In this document: piece after piece, positions 1-8,909 of the stretch | Numbering within the stretch: the first letter of the stretch is position 1 | Layout of the letters: each line of letters begins with the position of its first letter | Source of the DNA: Terrabacter sp. 28 | GTDB lineage: Bacteria; Actinomycetota; Actinomycetes; Actinomycetales; Dermatophilaceae | Reading direction: 5' to 3' | DNA length: 64,000 nt | Assembly (NCBI GenBank): GCA_000955875.1 | Contig: JYOE01000014.1 | Span: 93,328 to 157,327, forward strand | Notes under the pieces: model-generated | Databases searched by the model: none | Told to the model about the DNA's origin: nothing | The model's input: the letters and a program-made list of their open reading frames with translations, nothing else | Position numbers and translations under genes: made by a program

Positions 1-46
1 GGAACTGAGCACTCGACGGGGGCCGGCCGCTCGGACATCTCGAGGA

Positions 47-83
47 CGTATGCCGTCCGCCCACCTCGGGCGGACGGCATACG
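47..83. terminator. Perfect 16-bp hairpin downstream of narK
   Basis: Positions 47-62 and 68-83 are perfect inverted repeats of 16 bp around the loop ACCTC. It lies 18 bases past the narK stop on the minus strand, so it probably ends the narGHJI-narK transcript. There is no T run, as is common in high-GC actinobacteria. Both arms contain the word GTATGCC/GGCATAC that is over-used elsewhere in the window. Confidence 0.75.
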
Positions 84-100
84 CACGCTGTCGTGAGGTC

Positions 101-1321
101 TCAGGCGGTGGCGCGGCGCTCGCGCATCCCGACGAGCGTGAAGGCCAGGGCGCCGAGCGCGACGAGGCACAGCAGCGCCAGGCCGAAGCCGTAGCCGCCG
201 AAGACCTTCTCGTAGGTGGCGCCCATGACGAGCGGCGGGAAGTAGCCGCCGAGACCACCGGCCGCGCCGACGAGACCGGTGACGGTGCCGACCCGCTCGG
301 GCGGCGCGAGCCGCGCGACCCAGGCGAAGACGCCGCCCGTGCCGAGGCCGAGGAAGAACGCGATGGCGACGAAGGCGATGCCGGCGGGGAGCTCGAGCGG
401 TGGCCGCAGGGCGAGCACCACGGCGAGGGCGGCGGTGCCGGCGAGCGAGATGGCGAGCACCGTCCGCGGGCCGATGCGGTCGCTGAGGATGCCGCCGAGC
501 GGACGCGCGACGACCGCGGCGATGGCGAAGCCGGCGGTGCGCGTGCCCGCTGCCGTCAGGTCGAAGGAGTAGATGTCCTTGAGGTAGGTCGGCAGGTAGG
601 TGGAGAAGGCGACGAACCCACCGAAGGCGACGGCGTACAGGAACGACATGCGCCACGTGACCGGCAGCTTGAGGGCGGCGGTCAGCTTGGGCACGACCGG
701 GTCGGTGTTCGGCTTCCACACCGGCGAGTTGCGCATGCCGAACCAGCAGATCGCGGCGGTCGCGACGAGGGCGAGCGACATGATGACGTGCGTCGCCGTG
801 TAGCCGAACCACGTCACGAACCGCGGCGTGAAGAAGGCCGAGAGCGCCGTGCCGCCCATCCCTGCGCCGAACACGCCGGTGGCGAACCCGCGTCGGGCGG
901 GCGCGAACCACGCGTTGACGAAGGGGATGCCCACGGCGAAGGTCGTGCCCGCGATCCCGAGGAAGAAGCCGAAGACGAGCAGCAGCGCGAACGACTTGAC
1001 GTTGCCGGCGAGAGCGACGAGCAGCACGAAGGGCACCGAGAGCAGCGTGAGCACCGGGAACATGAGACGCCCGCCGAACCGGTCGGTGAGAGCTCCGACG
1101 GGGATTCGCCCCAGGGACCCGACGAGCACCGGAGTCGCGACGAGCAGCGCCTTCTGGCTGCCCGACAACCCGAGCTGCTGGGTGTAGCGCACACCGAGCG
1201 GCCCGATGAGGTTCCACGCCCAGAAGGTCACGGCGAAGGCGAACGTGGCGAGGGCGAGGTTGCGGGTGTGGCCGGTCAACGGGGTGGTGGCCGTCGACGC
1301 GGCGGTGGTGCTGGCACTCAT
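101..1321 (-). CDS. narK: NarK-type nitrate/nitrite MFS transporter
   Basis: A 406-residue major facilitator with about 12 hydrophobic segments spread over its whole length. The MFS loop GRIPVGALTDRFGGR follows the second helix and a nitrate-signature-like glycine-rich helix (GIAGTTFAVGIPFVNAWF) lies near residues 120-140. It should import nitrate and/or export nitrite across the cytoplasmic membrane. The ATG at 1321 follows an AGGAGA ribosome site by 5 bases; the in-frame extension to 1408 has no such site and was rejected. It starts 31 bases after the narI stop, so it is the last gene of the nar operon. Length matches single-domain NarK proteins. Confidence 0.93.
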   Translation of the reverse strand: MSASTTAASTATTPLTGHTRNLALATFAFAVTFWAWNLIGPLGVRYTQQLGLSGSQKALLVATPVLVGSLGRIPVGALTDRFGGRLMFPVLTLLSVPFVLLVALAGNVKSFALLLVFGFFLGIAGTTFAVGIPFVNAWFAPARRGFATGVFGAGMGGTALSAFFTPRFVTWFGYTATHVIMSLALVATAAICWFGMRNSPVWKPNTDPVVPKLTAALKLPVTWRMSFLYAVAFGGFVAFSTYLPTYLKDIYSFDLTAAGTRTAGFAIAAVVARPLGGILSDRIGPRTVLAISLAGTAALAVVLALRPPLELPAGIAFVAIAFFLGLGTGGVFAWVARLAPPERVGTVTGLVGAAGGLGGYFPPLVMGATYEKVFGGYGFGLALLCLVALGALAFTLVGMRERRATA

Positions 1322-1352
1322 GAGTTCTCCTGTGAGCGATGGTTCGAGGTGG

Positions 1353-2099
1353 TCATCGGCGTTCCCGGTCGCTCGTGCCGACGCCGGACCAGCCCGGGCG
1401 GCTCGCACGCGAGCCGGTGCCGCGGGCGTCGCGCGAGCGGTAGACGATGTAGGGCCGGAAGAGGTAGTGCAGCGGTGCCGTGAAGGCGTGCACCAGCCGG
1501 GTGAACGGCCACAGCGCGAAGAGCAGCATCCCGACGATCGCGTGGACGTGGAACTGGATCGGCGCCTCCTCCATGGCGGCGACGTCGGGCTGCAGCAGGA
1601 ACACCGAGCGGAACCACGGCGACACGGTCTCGCGGTAGTTGTGCGCCTCGCTGCCCGCGCCGACGCTCACGAGCGTCGTCCACAGCCCGAGCACGATGGC
1701 CGCCACGAGGAAGACGTACATCAGCTTGTCGTTCTTCGTCGTCGCCATGAAGACCGGGCCGGTGCGGCGCCGCCGGTAGACGAGGATGAGGATGCCGACG
1801 AGGGTGCAGACGCCGGCGAGGCCGCCGAAGAGCAGCGCGTTGAAGTGGTAGAGCCCCTCGCTGACGCCGACCGCCTCGGTCCACGCCTCGGGGATGACGA
1901 GCCCACCGACGTGCCCGACGAAGACGAGCAGGATGCCGAAGTGGAAGAGCGGCGAGCCGATGCGCAGCAGCCGGGACTCGTAGAGCTGTGACGAGCGCGT
2001 GGTCCAGCCGAACTTGTCGTAGCGGTAGCGCCAGATCGTGCCGCCGACGAGGCTCGCGATGCAGAGGTAGGGCAGCACGCCCCAGAGGAAGGTGCTCAT
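1353..2099 (-). CDS. narI: Respiratory nitrate reductase gamma subunit (cytochrome b)
   Basis: 248 residues with about five membrane helices, starting MSTFLWGVLPY. NarI carries two b hemes that take electrons from quinol and pass them to NarH. Histidines in membrane segments (for example PLFHFGILLVFVGHVGG and FHVHAIVGMLLFALWPFTRLVHAF) fit the heme-ligand pattern of the family. The ATG at 2099 overlaps the narJ stop in an ATGA arrangement, showing translational coupling. The C-terminus is a basic extension after the last helix. Same-frame extensions to 3284 run through narJ in another frame and are not real. Confidence 0.95.
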   Translation of the reverse strand: MSTFLWGVLPYLCIASLVGGTIWRYRYDKFGWTTRSSQLYESRLLRIGSPLFHFGILLVFVGHVGGLVIPEAWTEAVGVSEGLYHFNALLFGGLAGVCTLVGILILVYRRRRTGPVFMATTKNDKLMYVFLVAAIVLGLWTTLVSVGAGSEAHNYRETVSPWFRSVFLLQPDVAAMEEAPIQFHVHAIVGMLLFALWPFTRLVHAFTAPLHYLFRPYIVYRSRDARGTGSRASRPGWSGVGTSDRERR

Positions 2100-2806
2100 G
2101 CTCGTGCCTCCTGGGGTGGGCTCGACGAGACCGGTTGCAGCGGGAGGAGTCTCGGGTCGTACGGCTCCAGCCCGACGCTCTCGGCCGGCTGCGGGCCCGT
2201 CATGCCGACCATCGCCATCACGGCCGCGCGGTCGGCCGGGGACTCGCCGGGCAGGGTGGCGCACACGCCTGTGGCCGCGGCGGCATACGGGCTCTGCTTC
2301 TCCTGCAGGGCGATCCGCAGCAGCTCGATGCTGGCGCGGTACTCCTGCAGCAGGGCGGCTCCGGCCTCCGCGTCGGCGTACGCTGCGAACTCGAGCACCA
2401 TCGGCAGGTAGTCGGGCAGCTCCCCGTGCGTGTCGACGAGGAAGCCACTGCGCCGGTATGCCGTCTTGAACCGTCCCAGCACCTCGCCGCGTCGCCGCGT
2501 GTCGCCGTCGGTCCAGTAGGACAGGTAGAGCGCGTGCTTGCGGCTCAGGTCGAACGTGTCGACGTACGCGCGCTGCAGCGACTCGAGTGGCTGCGACCCC
2601 AGGTGCTCGACGAGGGTCACCAGCTCGCGCGCACCCGGCGAGCCCGCCTGCTCTGCAAGGGCATCGGCCAGCATCGGCAGTGCTGCGAGGAGGTCGCCGG
2701 TCGGGTAGTCGAGGCAGCGGGACGCGACGAGGTGCACGACCCGGTGGTCCGCGGACCGGCCGCGCCGCTCCTCCGCGCGGCGGGCCCTCGAGCGCAGGCC
2801 GATCAC
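2096..2806 (-). CDS. narJ: Nitrate reductase assembly chaperone NarJ
   Basis: A 236-residue soluble helical protein of the NarJ/TorD chaperone family. It binds apo-NarG and assists molybdenum cofactor and Fe-S insertion before the complex attaches to NarI; it is not part of the mature enzyme. The family block around LDYPTGDLLAALPMLADAL near the N-terminus and YVDTFDLSRKHALYLSYWTDGDTR in the middle is well conserved. It overlaps narH by 4 bases at its start and narI by 4 bases at its end. The N-terminus is slightly long and basic (RSRARRAEERRGR). Confidence 0.94.
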   Translation of the reverse strand: MIGLRSRARRAEERRGRSADHRVVHLVASRCLDYPTGDLLAALPMLADALAEQAGSPGARELVTLVEHLGSQPLESLQRAYVDTFDLSRKHALYLSYWTDGDTRRRGEVLGRFKTAYRRSGFLVDTHGELPDYLPMVLEFAAYADAEAGAALLQEYRASIELLRIALQEKQSPYAAAATGVCATLPGESPADRAAVMAMVGMTGPQPAESVGLEPYDPRLLPLQPVSSSPPQEARA

Positions 2807-4509
2807 GGCGCCACCTCCCGCTCGGTGCCGCGATCGGTGCCACGCTCGTTCCCGCGCTCGTTGCCGGGGAAGAGGCCCGGCGGGGTGCCGTTGCCGTCCC
2901 AGTTGAGCAGGTTGACGCGGCCCCGCAGCTCCTCGCTCGACGTCGCCGAGTCCGTCGTCTGGCGCTGCTTGAGGGCGTTGAACGTCTCGACCGCGACCGG
3001 CGCGGGCCGGCCGCTCGCCTCGCCGAACGGCCCTGACTCGTACATGCCCGGCCCCTCGTCGTAGTCGAGCGAGCAGCCGAGCTCCTCGAGCTCGTGCGCG
3101 CGCTCGACGTGCGCGGTCGGGATGACGTAGCGGTCGTCGTACTTGGCGATCGCCATGAGGCGGTACATCTCGTAGAGGGTCTCCTCGTCGAGCCCGACCG
3201 CGGCCGGGATGGACGGGTCGCCGTCGCGGCCCAGCGACACGTCGCGCATGTAGGCGCGCATAGCGGCGAGCTTGCGCAGCACACCGGTCACGATGTCGGC
3301 GCGACCGGCCGTGAACAGCTCGGCGAGGTACTCGACGGGGATGCGCAGCGCCTCGATGGCCCCGAAGAGCACGTCGCGGCTCTCAGCGTCATGGCCTTGT
3401 GACGCAAGCAGATCCACGACGGGCGACAGCGGCGGGACGTACCAGACCATCGGCATGGTGCGGTACTCCGGGTGCAGCGGCAGCGCGACGCGGTACTTCT
3501 TGGCCAGGGCGTAGACGGGCGAGCGCCGCGCCGCGTCCATCCAGTCGTCCGGTATGCCGTCGCGCCGGGCCGCCGCGACCACCTCCGGGTCGTTGGGGTC
3601 GAGCATGAGGTCGAGCTGCGCCTCGTAGAGGTCGCCCTCGTCGGGCGTCGCTGCCGCCGCCGTGACGCGGTCGGCGTCGTAGAGGAAGAGGCCGAGATAG
3701 CGCAGCCGGCCCACGCACGTCTCGGAGCAGACGGTCGGCAGGCCCACCTCGATGCGCGGGTAGCAGAAGGTGCACTTCTCTGCCTTGCCGCTCTTGTGGT
3801 TGAAGTAGATCTTCTTGTACGGGCAGCCGGTGATGCACTGGCGCCAGCCGCGGCACCGGTCCTGGTCGACGAGGACGATGCCGTCCTCCTCGCGCTTGTA
3901 GATCGCGCCGGACGGGCACGACGCCATGCACGACGGGTTGAGGCAGTGCTCGCAGATGCGGGGGAGGTAGAACATGAAGGTCTGCTCGAGCTCGAAGCGG
4001 ATCTTGTCCTCCGACTGGCGGCGCACCTTCTCGACGAGCGGGTCGAGGTGTCCGAGCTGGCTCGTGCCGCCGAGGTTGTCGTCCCAGTTCGCCGACCAGG
4101 TGACCTTGGTGTTCTCGCCCGTGATGAGTGACTTGGGCCGCGCCACCGGGAAGTCGTCGCCGAGGGGCGCCTCGACGAGCGTCTGGTAGTCGTAGGTCCA
4201 CGGCTCGTAGTAGTCGGCGAGCTTGGGCTGCACGGGGCTGGCGAAGATGCCGAGCAGCTTCTGCACGCGGCCGCCGGCCTTGAGCTTGAGGTTGCCCCGG
4301 CTCGTGAGGGTCCAGCCGCCGCGCCACGTCTCCTGGTCCTCGTAGCGGCGCGGGTAGCCCTGTCCGGGGCGGGTCTCGACGTTGTTGAACCAGACGTACT
4401 CGGTGCCGGCGCGGTTGGTCCACGCCTGCTTGCACGTGACCGAGCACGTGTGGCAGCCGATGCACTTGTCGAGGTTCATCACCATGCCCATCTGGGCCAT
4501 GACACGCAT
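2803..4509 (-). CDS. narH: Respiratory nitrate reductase beta subunit (Fe-S)
   Basis: A 568-residue electron-transfer subunit. Four cysteine groups are visible: CIGCHTCSVTC near residue 16, CEHCLNPSCMASC near 190, CRGWRQCITGC near 225 and CTFCYPRIEVGLPTVC shortly after. The tryptophan in CRGWRQC replaces a cysteine, as in known NarH, giving the [3Fe-4S] cluster. ATG at 4509 overlaps the narG stop by one base (TGATG) behind an AGGAGGTG site. The C-terminal tail carries a 4-residue repeat (GNER GNER GTDR GTER), coded by a 12-base repeat near 2820-2870, that is not part of the core enzyme. Confidence 0.96.
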   Translation of the reverse strand: MRVMAQMGMVMNLDKCIGCHTCSVTCKQAWTNRAGTEYVWFNNVETRPGQGYPRRYEDQETWRGGWTLTSRGNLKLKAGGRVQKLLGIFASPVQPKLADYYEPWTYDYQTLVEAPLGDDFPVARPKSLITGENTKVTWSANWDDNLGGTSQLGHLDPLVEKVRRQSEDKIRFELEQTFMFYLPRICEHCLNPSCMASCPSGAIYKREEDGIVLVDQDRCRGWRQCITGCPYKKIYFNHKSGKAEKCTFCYPRIEVGLPTVCSETCVGRLRYLGLFLYDADRVTAAAATPDEGDLYEAQLDLMLDPNDPEVVAAARRDGIPDDWMDAARRSPVYALAKKYRVALPLHPEYRTMPMVWYVPPLSPVVDLLASQGHDAESRDVLFGAIEALRIPVEYLAELFTAGRADIVTGVLRKLAAMRAYMRDVSLGRDGDPSIPAAVGLDEETLYEMYRLMAIAKYDDRYVIPTAHVERAHELEELGCSLDYDEGPGMYESGPFGEASGRPAPVAVETFNALKQRQTTDSATSSEELRGRVNLLNWDGNGTPPGLFPGNERGNERGTDRGTEREVAP

Positions 4510-7500
4510 CAGTACGTCACCTCCTGCGAGCGCTTGCGCACGGTCGAGACCATGTCGCGTTGGTTGCCGGTGGGGCCGAGGTAGTTGAAGGTGTAGGACA
4601 GCTGGGCGTAGCCGCCGATGAGGTGGGTCGGCTTGACCAGCAGGCGGGTCACCGAGTTGTGGATGCCGCCGCGCCGGCCGGTCGCCTCGGACTTGGGGAC
4701 GTCGATGGTGCGCTCCTGCGCGTGGTGCACGTAGACGACGCCCTCCGGCATCCGGTGACTGACGATGGCGCGCGCGACGAGCACGCCGTTGGCGTTGGTG
4801 CACTCGACCCAGTCGTTGTCGCTGACGTCGATCGAGCCGGCGTCCTGCGGGCTCATCCACACCGTCGGGCCACCGCGCGACAGGGAGAGCATGAGCAGGT
4901 TGTCCTGGTACTCCGAGTGGATCGACCACTTGCTGTGCGGGGTCAGGTAGCGCACCGTCACCTGCTTCGCGCCGTCCGGTCCGAGCTTCGGCTCACCGAA
5001 GAGCCGGTGCATGTCGAGCGGTGGCCGGTAGATCGGCAGGGCCTCCCCGACGTCCAGCATCCAGTCGTGGTCGAGGTAGAAGTGCATCCGTCCCGTCAGT
5101 GTGTGGAAGGGCTTGAGCCTCTCGATGTTGACGGTGAACGGCGCGTAGCGTCGGCCGCCGGTCTCGGAGCCCGACCACTCGGGTGAGGTGATGACGGGGA
5201 CGGGCTGGACCTGCGTGTCGGCGAAGGAGATCCGCTTCTCCTCGGCACCCTCGGCGAGGTCGACGAGCTTCTTGCCGACCCGCTCCTCGAGGGTCTTGAA
5301 GCCCTGCACGGCGAGGTGCCCGTTGGTCGTTCCCGAGAAGGTGAGGATGGCCTCGGCGAGCTTCTCGTCGGTGTCGATCGCGGGCCGCCCGTCGCCGGCG
5401 CCGCCGAGCATGACGCCGTTCTTCCTGGCGAGCCGCTGGGCCTCCTCGGCGACCGTGAACGTGACGTTCTTGACGGTGAAGCCGAGGGTGTCGGCGAGCG
5501 GGCCCACCGTCGCGAGCTTCTCGGCGATCGCGGTGTAGTCGCGCTCGACCACCTGGAAGACCGGCATGGTGCGCCCCGGCGTGCCCGGCTCCCCGGTGCT
5601 GCGCCAGTCGACGACGCGACCGCCCGGCTGGGCGGTCTCGCCGGGGGTGTCGTGCATGAGCGGCACGCTGACGAGGTCCTTGACCGTGCCCAGGTGCGTC
5701 TTCGCGAGGTCCGAGAACTTCTGCGCCAGGAGGTGGAAGAGGTCGAAGTCGCTCTTGGCCTCCCACGGCGGGTCGATCGCCGGCGTGAAGGCGTGCACGA
5801 ACGGGTGCATGTCGGTCGAGCTGAGGTCGTGCTTCTCGTACCAGGTCGCCGCGGGCAGCACGATGTCCGAGAGCAGTGTCGTGGAGGTCATCCGGAAGTC
5901 GGCCGACAGGAGGAGGTCGAGCTTGCCCTGTGGTGCCTCGTCGTGCCACTTCACGTCGGCCGGCCTTGGTGTCACGGGGTTCTCGCTACCGAGGACGTTG
6001 TGGTGCGTTCCGAGCAGGTTGCGCAGGAAGTACTCGTTGCCCTTGGCGGAGCTGCCCATGAGGTTGCTGCGCCAGAGCACGAGGGTGCGCGGCCAGTTCT
6101 CGGGGGCATCGACGTCCTCGATGGAGGCCTTGAGGGTGCCGTCGTGGAGCGCACCGGCCACGTATGCCGCCGCGCTGGGGGCGGTGCCCGCCTCGACGGC
6201 GGCCTCGGCGTCCTGGGCGACCTGGATCGGGTTCGTGCCGAACTGGGGGTAGAAGGGCATCCACCCGAGACGCGCCGACTCCGCGATCGTGTCGGCCGTG
6301 TGCTTGCCCGCGAGGTGGCCCTTCGCGAGGGGTGACGCGAGCGAGTCGGCGGAGTACCCGTCGTTGCGCCACTGGTCGGTGTGCATGTACCAGTACGCCG
6401 TGCCGATCATGGTGCGCGGCGGCCGGCTCCAGTCGAGCGCGTTGGCGAGACTGATCCAGCCGGTGATGGGGCGGCACTTCTCCTGCCCGACGTAGTGCGC
6501 CCATCCGCCCCCGTTGCGCCCCATGCAGCCGGTGAGGATCAGCAGCGACAGGATCGAGCGGTAGGTCGCATCGCCGTGGAACCACTGGCAGATGCCGGCG
6601 CCCATGATGATCATCGAGCGGCCCTGTGACTGTTCGGAGTTCCTCGCGAACTCGCGCGCCACCCGGATGCACTGCTCGGCCGGGACGCCGGTGATCTCGG
6701 CCTGCCACGCGGGCGTGTAGGGCGTGGCGACGTCGTCGTAGCCGGTGGGCCACTCCCCCGGCAGCCCGTCGCGAGCCACGCCGTACTGGGCGAGCATGAG
6801 GTCGAAGACGGTCGTGACGAGGTGTCCACCGACCCGGCGCGCGGGGACGCCACGGCGCAGGACCGACCCCGACCCGTCGGCCTCGAGGAAGGCCGGCAGC
6901 AGCACCTCGACCTGCTCGGCGCCCGGGCCGGCCATCGTCAGGGCGGGACGCACCCCGTCGAGGTCGAGGTTCCAGCGGCCCTTGCCGGAGTCCGCGTAGC
7001 GGAACCCCATCGAGCCGTTCGGGAAGACCGGCTGGCCGGTCGCCTCGTCGAGCAGCACTGTCTTCCAAGCGTCCTCGTCGGGCGGCGATGCCGGAGAAGC
7101 CCCAGCCGTCAGGTCGGTCGCCGTCAGGAACTTGCCCGGCACCGACGGTGGCGCCGCCGTGTCACCCGACCCGGCGGCATACGCCCCCTCAGCGGGGTCG
7201 AGGCGGATGAGGAAGGGCAGGTCGGTGTAGGTGCGCACGTAGTCGGTGAAGAAGGGCACCTCGCGCTCGACGAAGAACTCCTTGAGCAGCACGTGGCCCA
7301 TCGCCATGGCGAGGGCGGCGTCGGTGCCGGCCTGCGCGGGCATCCACTCGTCGGCGAACTTCGTGTTGTCGGCGTAGTCGGGGCTGACCGTGACGACCTT
7401 CGTCCCGCGGTAGCGGACCTCGGCCATCCAGTGCGCGTCGGGGGTGCGCGTGACGGGGACGTTGGAGCCCCACATCATGAGGTAGGTCGCGTCCCACCAG

Positions 7501-8306
7501 TCGCCCGACTCGGGCACGTCGGTCTGGTCGCCGAAGACCTGCGGGCTCGCGACGGGCAGGTCGGCGTACCAGTCGTAGAAGCTCGTCATGACGCCGCCGA
7601 TGAGCTGGATGAAGCGGGTGCCGACGCAGTGCGACACCATCGACATCGCCGGGATGGGCGAGAAGCCGGCGACACGGTCGGGGCCGTACTCCTTGATGGT
7701 GTGCACGTGTGCGGCGGCGGCGATCTCGACGGCCTCGCCCCACGATGCCCGTACGAGGCCGCCCTTGCCCCGGGCGCTCTGGTAGCGGCGGCGCTTCTCG
7801 GGGTCGGTGGTGATCTCGTGCCACGCGGCGACCGGGTCGCCGAGACGCGCCTTCGCGTCGCGGTACATCTCGAGCAGCACACCGCGGACGTACGGGTAGC
7901 GCACCCGTGTGGGCGAGTAGGTGTACCAGGAGAAGGCCGCGCCACGCGGGCAGCCGCGCGGTTCGTACTCCGGCCGGTCGGGGCCGACGGAGGGGTAGTC
8001 GGTCTGCTGCGTCTCCCACGTGATGATCCCGTCCTTGACGTAGACCTTCCACGAGCAGGAGCCGGTGCAGTTGACGCCGTGCGTGGAGCGGACGACCTTG
8101 TCGTGGCTCCACCGGTCGCGGTAGAAGACGTCGCCGGCGCGGCCACCCTCCCGGAATACCGCTCTGCCGTCAGCGGACTCGTCCCACCGGGTGAAGAACC
8201 GGCCGGCCTTGAGCAAGGCGGCCGATGCGGGGCCGTCGATGCCGGGGGCTCTGGGACCGGGCACGCTCGTGCGATCTCCGCTCGCCGTGGTCGCTCTCTC
8301 AGTCAC
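4509..8306 (-). CDS. narG: Respiratory nitrate reductase alpha subunit (molybdenum)
   Basis: 1265 residues, the usual size for the bis-MGD catalytic subunit that reduces nitrate to nitrite at the cytoplasmic side. The N-terminal Fe-S cluster signature HGVNCTGSCSW, with its fourth ligand in EYEPRGCPRG, is present; the histidine ligand is typical of NarG. The segment YDWYADLP and TDVPESGDWW matches the region with the molybdenum-ligand aspartate. I chose the GTG at 8306 (VTERATT), 8-9 bases after AGGGAG; an in-frame GTG at 8339 would add 11 residues. First gene of narGHJI-narK; its stop overlaps narH. Confidence 0.96.
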   Translation of the reverse strand: MTERATTASGDRTSVPGPRAPGIDGPASAALLKAGRFFTRWDESADGRAVFREGGRAGDVFYRDRWSHDKVVRSTHGVNCTGSCSWKVYVKDGIITWETQQTDYPSVGPDRPEYEPRGCPRGAAFSWYTYSPTRVRYPYVRGVLLEMYRDAKARLGDPVAAWHEITTDPEKRRRYQSARGKGGLVRASWGEAVEIAAAAHVHTIKEYGPDRVAGFSPIPAMSMVSHCVGTRFIQLIGGVMTSFYDWYADLPVASPQVFGDQTDVPESGDWWDATYLMMWGSNVPVTRTPDAHWMAEVRYRGTKVVTVSPDYADNTKFADEWMPAQAGTDAALAMAMGHVLLKEFFVEREVPFFTDYVRTYTDLPFLIRLDPAEGAYAAGSGDTAAPPSVPGKFLTATDLTAGASPASPPDEDAWKTVLLDEATGQPVFPNGSMGFRYADSGKGRWNLDLDGVRPALTMAGPGAEQVEVLLPAFLEADGSGSVLRRGVPARRVGGHLVTTVFDLMLAQYGVARDGLPGEWPTGYDDVATPYTPAWQAEITGVPAEQCIRVAREFARNSEQSQGRSMIIMGAGICQWFHGDATYRSILSLLILTGCMGRNGGGWAHYVGQEKCRPITGWISLANALDWSRPPRTMIGTAYWYMHTDQWRNDGYSADSLASPLAKGHLAGKHTADTIAESARLGWMPFYPQFGTNPIQVAQDAEAAVEAGTAPSAAAYVAGALHDGTLKASIEDVDAPENWPRTLVLWRSNLMGSSAKGNEYFLRNLLGTHHNVLGSENPVTPRPADVKWHDEAPQGKLDLLLSADFRMTSTTLLSDIVLPAATWYEKHDLSSTDMHPFVHAFTPAIDPPWEAKSDFDLFHLLAQKFSDLAKTHLGTVKDLVSVPLMHDTPGETAQPGGRVVDWRSTGEPGTPGRTMPVFQVVERDYTAIAEKLATVGPLADTLGFTVKNVTFTVAEEAQRLARKNGVMLGGAGDGRPAIDTDEKLAEAILTFSGTTNGHLAVQGFKTLEERVGKKLVDLAEGAEEKRISFADTQVQPVPVITSPEWSGSETGGRRYAPFTVNIERLKPFHTLTGRMHFYLDHDWMLDVGEALPIYRPPLDMHRLFGEPKLGPDGAKQVTVRYLTPHSKWSIHSEYQDNLLMLSLSRGGPTVWMSPQDAGSIDVSDNDWVECTNANGVLVARAIVSHRMPEGVVYVHHAQERTIDVPKSEATGRRGGIHNSVTRLLVKPTHLIGGYAQLSYTFNYLGPTGNQRDMVSTVRKRSQEVTY

Positions 8307-8401
8307 AGGTCGCACTCCCTTGCGCTCCGTTGCTGGCACACGCCACCCCGGGGGGCGTCGTCACGAGCACCCTGTCACGGGTGTGGCCTGTGTGACTAGG
8401 G

Positions 8402-8866
8402 CTACGACCCGATGTGGTTTCCACCTGATACTCCTCCTCGAGAGCGGGTGAGGGTGTCGACTTCGGCCCACTCGGGGCCACCGAGATGGATCGCCGCGGC
8501 CGGGAAGAGCCCGTTGTCCTCGCGGTCGATGTGCTCGCGCAGCAGCTTCTCGAAGCGGGCGAACTGTTCGACCTGGCCCGACCCGATGCGGGAGAGCAGG
8601 TCATCGAGCTCGTCGTGCTCGTCGCAGAGGGCGCCGATGTGGTCGGTGAAGAGCTCGTCGCGCGCCATGACCGTGAAGAGGCCGGCCTCCTCCGACGCCA
8701 CGTGCGGGTCGAGGTGGGCGGCCAGCTGCTCGACCGCCGCGCACCGGCGAGGCTCGTCGTCGAGCGAGCGCCGGAGCTCGCCGAGGTGGTTGACGATGTG
8801 CTCGTGCTCGGCCATGAACCGGCCGATCACCTCGAGGTCGGCACAACCGCAGTAGCTGCACATCAT
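8402..8866 (-). CDS. Hemerythrin-like protein with N-terminal CSYCGC motif
   Basis: 154 residues predicted to fold as a four-helix hemerythrin bundle. Iron-ligand-like histidines and acids appear in AEHEHIVNHL, HLDPHVASEEAGLF, LCDEHDELDDLL and LLREHIDREDNGLF, the HxxxE/HxxxD pattern of the family. The N-terminus MMCSYCGC carries three cysteines. By context (third gene after DUF2249 and the NirK fusion, next to narG) it may bind or sense O2 or NO or supply iron under nitrosative stress; this is inference. Start: tandem ATGs at 8866/8863 after GGGAG. It ends 96 bases before narG. Confidence 0.85.
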   Translation of the reverse strand: MMCSYCGCADLEVIGRFMAEHEHIVNHLGELRRSLDDEPRRCAAVEQLAAHLDPHVASEEAGLFTVMARDELFTDHIGALCDEHDELDDLLSRIGSGQVEQFARFEKLLREHIDREDNGLFPAAAIHLGGPEWAEVDTLTRSRGGVSGGNHIGS

Positions 8867-8909
8867 CGGCTCCCGTCGAGAGCGGCGGTCTCGGTCGTGG
8901 TCTGTGTGG

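Noticed and set aside
50..1483. Long plus-strand ORF over narK (477 codons)
   Set aside because: Low-complexity Glu/Arg/Gly translation antisense to a clear MFS transporter; a GC-bias shadow. The same holds for the other long frames opposite narG, ppsA, int, the kinase and the mal genes.
8374..8396. GTCAC-N13-GTGAC between hemerythrin and narG as a CRP/FNR site
   Set aside because: The half-sites face outward and the spacing does not match TGTGA-N6-TCACA or TTGAT-N4-ATCAA; arms are only 5 bases.
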